Origin: Ailurus styani
Taxonomy: Eukaryota; Chordata; Mammalia; Carnivora; Ailuridae
Length of the DNA: 64,000 nucleotides
Reading direction: 5' to 3'
Assembly (NCBI GenBank): GCA_002007465.1
Contig: LNAC01000038.1
Span: forward strand, 5,513,286-5,577,285
The notes under the pieces: model-generated
What the model was told of the DNA's origin: nothing
Seen by the model: only the letters and a program-made list of their open reading frames with translations
Databases searched by the model: none
Position numbers and translations under genes: made by a program
Shown here: piece after piece, positions 57,806-64,000 of the stretch
Layout: each line of letters begins with the position of its first letter
Numbering within the stretch: the first letter of the stretch is position 1

Positions 57806-59218
57806 CAATTACTCAAGGTAACAACCTGTGAAGAAGATTTTCACAGATAATTTGAAATTGTTCTTGGATTTCTTGATACTTTATACTCTTTACGATGCCA
57901 ATAGCTGAGAGAAAGCCAAGCTTCTAATGCACATGATGATCAGAGTGACAGGAATAGTAATGATAGAAAAATGATAGTTTTTTTATTTATAATACAGAAC
58001 AGAAACTTCTTATACTTTAAACAATTGGAAAAATGTTTCTTAATGCTAATTTTGCATAATATATCTAGATTTAAAATACTGTTTAATATTTAATTACCCA
58101 TCATGGTAATGTTTTATCATTGACTATTATTTTGAATCAAATTTTATATTTTGTATTTCTCTAAACTATATCAAGTGTATGTTAGGTATTGGATAAATTT
58201 ATAAGTACATTTTTAGAGATAAATAATTTAGACATTTAACAAAAAGTAATTTAAATATGAGTCACTACAATGATTATTTCCTTTTAAAAAATTGGAATAC
58301 AAAATACTTCAAATGCATTTTTTAAACATTTAATGTGATCTTGGTTATTTCTTGGCAATTCTTCAATGAAATAATGACTATAAAATCACTAGTAAGATAC
58401 TGATTGAACAATGCCATTATTTTGAAAACTTGATGAAACAAATTAGGTCTAAGAGTTTTTAGTATAATATCTAAAAATATATATTAAACACATTTTACAC
58501 AAATACATAAGTATACAAAATGTATTAATATATGTATTTTCTGAATATTGATAAAACAATTTATGCATAATACCAGTTTATAAAATAGTAAGGCCCTAAA
58601 CTTTTATTGTTGTTGAAAAAAAAAGATTTTCATGTCCCAGATAATTGTTTTCTCAGTTTTAAAAACATTTCTTGTCTAATTACCTCTGGAAATAGATCAA
58701 ACCACATGCCACTTAGCATATACCTAGAGGGCATTTCTTTGAAATTATGTGTTGTGGAATCAGGGACAAATCCTAAAATGACAATTCACTCTAAGCTGTC
58801 TGCTATATTACAGATACCATATAAGCAATTATAATGGAGCAAATTGAGTTGGCTCCAACAGTTCAAGAACAGTCTACTTATTTGATGTGATCACAATGAT
58901 CATTCCATTCAGATGAGTGGATATACGCCCATGCATCTAGTAGCTTATTAAAGCAAATCACTCAGCTTTCCTTAATAAGCATTTCCAACCCTGATATCTG
59001 GGCACCAACCAAACTGTTTGGGACTAGAACCCTACCACATGCTAAAATCAGTGTTAAATAAGGCTTCAGTAATCTATCTGATTGCAGATGTAATTATTAT
59101 GGAATTTCAGGGACTTAGCCACCAGTTTCTCAACATTTTCAAAAATATTTTGTGAATTACTTTAATATTTTCATTCTCTATAAACTTGTCCTGTGCTTTA
59201 TTATTATGGTTTCAAGTG
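57806..59218. other. AT-rich intergenic DNA
   Basis: The 75-residue plus-strand ORF (58607-58834) lacks a motif. No repeat family recognised in 1.4 kb. Confidence 0.5.
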
Positions 59219-59455
59219 CTGTTTCAGGTTTTATTTTTTTTAATTTTATTTATTTATTTGACACAGAGAGAGAGAGATCACAAGTAGGCTGAGAAGCAGA
59301 CAGAGAGAGAGGAGGAAGCAGGCTCCCGGCTGAGCAGGGAGCCCAATGCGGGGCTCGATGCGGGGCTTGATCCCAGGACCCCGAGATCATGACCTGAGCC
59401 GAAGGCAGAGGCTTTAACCCACAGAGCCACCCAGGCGCCCCTGTTTCAGGTTTTA
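59219..59455 (-). mobile_element. Can-SINE, antisense, perfect 15-bp TSD
   Basis: SINE 59234-59440. TSD CTGTTTCAGGTTTTA at 59219-59233 and 59441-59455. A 14-base duplication (GCGGGGCT(C/T)GAT) sits at 59348-59371. Confidence 0.96.
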
Positions 59456-60677
59456 AAGTGCAGGATTATAGTTGTCTTTCTAAGGCTTATTATATATGGA
59501 GATAGCATGTCCTGTTTTATATATATATATGTATACATAAATAGACGGCACATGGGTGACACCAACAAAGAATAAAATTACCAGACAAATGTTAAATTAT
59601 GTACTTGCCACTTTGGAAGTAAGCAGGGCGTATCTGTTAGTTAATCTAATTGGTCTGATACTGAGTCTGTTATCAGTGTTTGCGTTTATCTGTGGGGTAC
59701 AGAGAAGAGGTTGTTAAAAATATAAAAACTGAATGATATGACTTTATCAATTACCACCAAAAAATGAATTTAATGAAAATAGTGGACTTGTGTACTCAGA
59801 TGTTGGATTTATGTGGGCAGGGTGAGGCTTGGAGGCAGACACATATAATTTGGCTGTGAAAAAAAGTGAAAAATGTGGCTATATCCTGGAATCTCCTCTA
59901 TCTTAAGACTATTAATGCATGTGTCAATGGAGAAGTAGTAAAGGAAGAAAAACGAGACAAAGGTAATTGATAGAGTAGCATCTCAGAGGAAATAGAGGTA
60001 GTTAAGACATGAAGAGAATATTTCTTCCATTCATAATTGAATAAGGAGATAATAACAGAAATCTGGATTAGTAGTAAAATAAGATTTGAGATTTTTTTCC
60101 TGGTAGTCTCAATTTTCTCTTTAATAAAGCAAAGATATTTTCTCAAACTAAATACATTGTGTTGGAAAAGGTAGAATCATGTGTACAGTCTTTTATATTC
60201 ATTCAGATGCATAAGAATGGATCTTGGGCCTGGAACTTTTCTTTAGCAGGAGATAAAGAGCCCACGCAACCTGTGCTGGATTTATCACTTGTGTGGGAAT
60301 ATCTTTCCTTATTTTAGGCTCAAAGAATGTTCTCTTGTCCTTGAAGTTTGTGTGTCATATGGCAGCTGGCCAACCCTGCTATGGTATCTGTCCTTGGGGG
60401 GTGGGAAGGAGGACTCTGTCTTTCTACTACAGCACAAGAGGGACCCACATAGGTAAATTGCCCGTGTAAACTGTTAGGAGAGACTTATGGGTCTTTAGGG
60501 ATCCTAGACCACTATCAAAGCTGATCTTTTAATGTAAGCAAAATGTTCTATATCTATATCTTTTATTTGGCAAGTTATGGCTCTTTAGAAAGCCATGGCA
60601 AATGGGTGGCTCTTTAGAAACTCTAAAAAAAAACTTAAATGCGGTATTATTAATTATTTGAATTTTTGAATCTTATA
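59456..60677. other. AT-rich intergenic DNA
   Basis: A (TA)n tract lies at 59518-59529. The 82-residue minus-strand ORF (59898-60146) has no motif. A G8 run occurs near 60394. No repeat recognised. Confidence 0.5.
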
Positions 60678-62907
60678 CAGGTATACCTCATTATGCTTCA
60701 TTTTGTGTTTCACAGATGCTGTGTTTTTGTTTTAGGGTTTTGTTTGCTTTTTTTAATGGAGTATTTGTTGCAACTCTGTGTTAAGCAAGTCCGTTAGCAC
60801 CATTTTTCTAACAGCATTTCCTCACTTTGTGTCACTTTGACACATGTTGGTAATCCTGACAATATTTCAGACTTTTTCATTATTTTATTTGTTGTGGTGG
60901 TCTGTGATCAATGATTTTTGATGGTACTCTCCCCAGGCCTTCCTATATGTTTAGACACAACAATATTGAAATCAGGCCAATTCATAACCCTACAATGGCC
61001 TCTAAGTATTCAAGTGAAATGAAGACTCACATGTCTCTCATTTTAAATTGAATGCTAGGAATGACTAAGCTTAGTGAAGAAGACATGGTAAAAGCGAAGA
61101 TATGCCAAAAACTAGGCTTCTTGCACCAAACAGTTAGCCAAGTTGTGAATACAAAGACAAAGTTCTTAAAGGAAATTTGAAGTGCTACTTCAGTGAACAC
61201 AAATGATAAGAAAGTAAAACAACACTATTGCTGATATAGAGAAGGTTTTCGTGGTCTGGATAGAAGAGAGAACCAGCCACAGCATTCCCTTAAGTCAAAG
61301 CCTATCCAGAGCCAAAGCCCTAACTCTCTTCAATTCTATGAAGGCTGAAAGAGGTTGAGGAAGCTACAAAAGAAAAAATTTAAGTTAGCAGAGTTTGGTT
61401 CATGATCTTTAAGGAAAAAAGACATCTCCATAACATAAAAGTGGAAGGTGAAGCAGCAAGTGCTGATGTAGAAGCTGCAGCAAGTTATTCAGAAGATCTA
61501 GCTAAGATAATAAAGGTGATTATATTAAACAAATGATTTTCAACGTAGAAAAAATAGCCTTATGTTGAAAGAAGATGCCATCTAGAACTTTCATAGCTAG
61601 AGAAGACAAGTCAATGTCAGGCTTCAAAGCATCAAAGGATGAGCTGATCATCTTGTTAAGGGCTAATGCAGCTGGTAACTTCAAGTTGAAATGTTGGCAA
61701 ACTCCTAGGGCCCTTAAGAATTATGTTCAGTCTACTTTGTATCAGCTCTATAAATGGAACAGCAAAGTCTGCATGACAGCACATCTGTTTACAACATGGG
61801 TTTACTGAATATTTTAAGCCCACTATTGAAACCTAGTGCTCAGAAAAGAAGATTCCTTTCAAAATATTCCTGCTCATTGACAATGCACCTGGCTACTCAA
61901 GAGCTCTGATGATGTGCAATGAGATTAGTGTTGTTTTCATGCCTGCTAATACATCTAGTTTGCAGCCCATGGATTAGAGTTAACTTCAATTTTCAAGTCT
62001 TATTTAGGAAATAACATTTTGTAAGGCATAGTGATTCATTGGATGGATCTGGGCAAAGTTATTGGAAAACCTGGAAAGGATAACCCATTCGAGATGCCAG
62101 TCAGAATGTGGGAATAGGTCAAAATATCAAATGAATAGGAGTTTGGAAGAAGTTGGTTCCAAACCTCATCGATGGCTTTGAGGGATTTAAGGCTTCAGTG
62201 GAGAAAGTAACTGCAGATATGAAAATAACAAGACAAATATAAATGGAGCCTGAAAAATGTGACTGAATTGCTGGAATCTCATAATAAAACTTGAATAGAT
62301 GAGGAGTTGCTTCTTATGGATGAACAAAGAAAATGGCTTCTTGAAATAGAAACTACTCCTGGTGAAGATGTTGTAAAGACTAAAATGACAACAAAGGATT
62401 TAGAATATTACATAAATTTAGTTGGTAAAGCAGTGGTACGGTTTGAAGGGATTGACTCCAATTTTGAAAGAAGCTCTACTCTGGGTAAAATGCTGTCAAA
62501 CATCATTATGTGCTACAGAGAATTGTTTGTTAAAGGAAGAGTCAACTGATGTAGCATTGTTGTCTTAAGAAATTGCCACAGCCACCCCAATCTTCAGCAA
62601 CCACCACACTAATCAGTCAGCAGCCATCAATATGGAGGCAAGATTTTCCACCAGCAAAAAGATTATGACTCCCTTAGAGCTCAGACGATGGTATGCATTT
62701 TTATGAATAAAATGCTTTTTTAAAGTTAAAGTATGTACATTGGTTTTTCAGACATAATGCTATTGCATACTATATAGACTACCATATAGCATAAACGTAA
62801 CTTTTACATGCACTAGAAAAGCAAAAAATCCATTTGACTCGCATTATTGGAATATTTACTTGTGATGGTCTGGTATTGAACTCCCAATAGCTCTGAGGTA
62901 TTACCTG
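60678..62907 (+). mobile_element. Tigger1 DNA transposon, nearly full length
   Basis: Left end CAGGTATACCTCATTATGC at 60678 and right end GAGGTATTACCTG at 62895-62907 are the degraded terminal inverted repeats of Tigger1 (TcMar-Tigger, pogo-related), next to TA dinucleotides. The whole element is present at about 2.2 kb, against a usual length of about 2.4 kb. The left noncoding arm appears shortened around 60900-60960. The coding part starts near 60980 (CAATGGCCTCTAAGTATTCAA) and ends near 62690. Confidence 0.95.
60984..62694 (+). pseudogene. Tigger1 transposase pseudogene (pogo-type, DDE)
   Basis: The product would be a cut-and-paste transposase with an N-terminal centromere-protein-B-like helix-turn-helix region and a DDE catalytic domain. 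Frame breaks scatter it over many pieces. 61575-61808 holds the segment after the first catalytic aspartate ([41 protein letters not shown]). 62307-62549 holds the C-terminal part ([40 protein letters not shown]). At about 61539-61560 the first catalytic D (FNVDE in the family) is E followed by K. The second (LLIDNAPG) survives at about 61867. It is therefore inactive. Related transposases have been domesticated elsewhere in mammals, but nothing here suggests that. Confidence 0.93.
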
Positions 62908-63108
62908 TTCTCTGTTCTCAACAAAGATTTTTCAGTGAATGTTACGTATTTCCTACTCTTGAACTTTCTGATCATATATTTAAGTGATAGTTGTTTGTAT
63001 GTCTTGCTATTTTATAAATTGATAAAACATTTTTTGTTTACATTTCTACAAGGACTATATTAGACTAAGGAGAAGAATCTCTAAGTTTGTTCATAACTTG
63101 TTACTATT
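62908..63108. other. AT-rich intergenic DNA
   Basis: Nothing recognised. Confidence 0.4.
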
Positions 63109-63109
63109 A

Positions 63110-63340
63110 ACAACTAGACCTTTTTTTTTTTTATAGTTTTTTTTTTTAATTTATTTCACAGAGGGAGAGAGATCACAAGGAGGCAGAGAGGCAGGCAGAG
63201 AGAGAGGGGGAAGCAGGCTCCCCGCTGAGCAGGGAGCCCGATGTGGGCCTCGATCCCAGGACCCTGAGATCATGACCTGAGCCGAAAGCAGAGGCTTTAA
63301 CCCACTGAGCCACCCAGGCGCCCACAACTAGACCTTTTTT
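63110..63340 (-). mobile_element. Can-SINE, antisense, perfect 17-bp TSD, nested at the edge of another SINE
   Basis: SINE 63127-63323. TSD ACAACTAGACCTTTTTT at 63110-63126 and 63324-63340. The right copy runs directly into the poly(T) of the next SINE. Young subtype. Confidence 0.96.
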
Positions 63341-63541
63341 AAAGATTTTATTTATTCATTTGAGAGAGAGAGACAGAGAAAGAGCACAAACAGGGGGAGA
63401 GGCAGAGGGCATGAGAGAAGCAGACTCCCCACTGAGCAGGAAGCCTGACATGGGGCTCAATCCCAGGACCTGGAGATCATGACCTGAGCTGAAGGCAGAC
63501 GCTTAACCATCTGAGTCACCCAGGCACCCCAACAACTTGAC
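63341..63541 (-). mobile_element. Can-SINE, antisense, older
   Basis: SINE 63341-63530 with TATTTATTCATTTGAGAG and GTCACCCAGGCACCCC. Its TSD AACAACT(A/T)GAC is at 63109-63119, now separated by the younger SINE, and at 63531-63541. Confidence 0.92.
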
Positions 63542-63847
63542 ATTTCTAACAAGTAAATGAATTAAGAGAAATTTAATTGCAGACATGATTTTACATTTAT
63601 ATATTCACATATGTAATCATATAGTAATTGATTCAGCAAACATTTAAAATGTTGTTTCAGCAATTCCCATGTTAAATTATGAGTAGGGTATGGGAAATTT
63701 GATGTCGCTTTATTCAGAACTGTATGTCATTATGTACTAAAAAAAGTAAATGTGTAGTTTTTGTTATTAAGGACTATTTAAACATATATTTTTAATTTAT
63801 CTCTTCTGTCGTAGGTGACTGGTGTTGCCTTAAGAGAATTTGGGGTT
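63542..63847. other. AT-rich intergenic DNA
   Basis: Nothing recognised. Confidence 0.45.
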
Positions 63848-64000
63848 GGGGTGCCTGGGTGGCTCAGTGGGTTAAGCCTCTGCCTTCGGCTCAGGTCATG
63901 ATCTCAGGGTCCTGGGATCTAGCCCCACATCAGGCTCTCTGCTCAGCAGGGAGCCTGCTTCCCCCTCTCTCTCTCTGCCTGCCTCTCTGCCTACTTGTGA
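63848..64000 (+). mobile_element. Can-SINE, running off the window end
   Basis: GGGGTGCCTGGGTGGCTCAG, GTGGGTTAAGCCTCTGCC and the full core and CT-rich body up to CCTACTTGTGA at the last base. Tail and right TSD lie outside. Young subtype. Confidence 0.95.

Overview
This window looks like ordinary nuclear DNA from a carnivoran mammal, and I could not support any functional host protein-coding gene in it. The main evidence is 27 copies or pieces of a tRNA-derived carnivore SINE (Can-SINE/SINEC type). It has a GGGGCGCCTGGGTGGCTCAG head, a pyrimidine-rich 3' body and an AATAAA-rich tail. The sub-version whose head reads '...GTGGGTTAAAGCCTCTGCC' is the kind I associate with musteloid caniforms (ferret, mink, otter relatives), so a mustelid-like animal is my best guess (inference, no search run). 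All family names below come from memory of consensus sequences, not from a database search.

Layout. 1-6.2 kb: AT-rich intergenic DNA with an MLT1-like LTR, three SINEs and a poly(T)-only insertion. 6.3-9.5 kb: a decayed antisense ancient LINE-1 bounded by two SINEs. 11.3-19.5 kb: a SINE-dense stretch with an MLT1 LTR and two L1 3' ends, closing with a SINE that carries an antisense L1 segment. 19.9-20.6 kb: a minisatellite and a Tigger-like MITE. 20.9-24.7 kb: a 5'-inverted (twin-primed) carnivore L1 with broken ORF2 pieces. 24.7-30.4 kb: an ancient L1 tail, LTR, MER5, MIR and L2 relics. 30.5-31.8 kb: an orphan L1 5' region. 32.1-33.7 kb: an L1 nested in a SINE, then a SINE nested in a MIR. 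35.2-36.6 kb: a probable LTR and an L1 3' end. 38.3-40.3 kb: L2 and an MLT2-like LTR. 41.5-45.1 kb: a very CpG-rich island of about 1.1 kb embedded in rearranged ancient L1 sequence. 45.6-46.4 kb: a hAT-type element with a SINE inside it, then another SINE. 49.5-53.7 kb: a decayed ERVL-like provirus candidate. 55.6-59.4 kb: more SINEs. 60.7-62.9 kb: a nearly full-length Tigger1 DNA transposon with a dead transposase. 63.1-64.0 kb: three SINEs, the last running off the end.

There are no operons or cooperating genes here. The information in the window is a layered record of retrotransposition. The points most worth following are the CpG island with a consensus splice donor (41.9-43.0 kb), the SINE/L1 chimera inside one target-site duplication (19.08-19.49 kb), the twin-primed L1, and the 21-bp poly(T) insertion with an 18-bp duplication (4.2 kb). 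I did not find a previously undescribed gene system.
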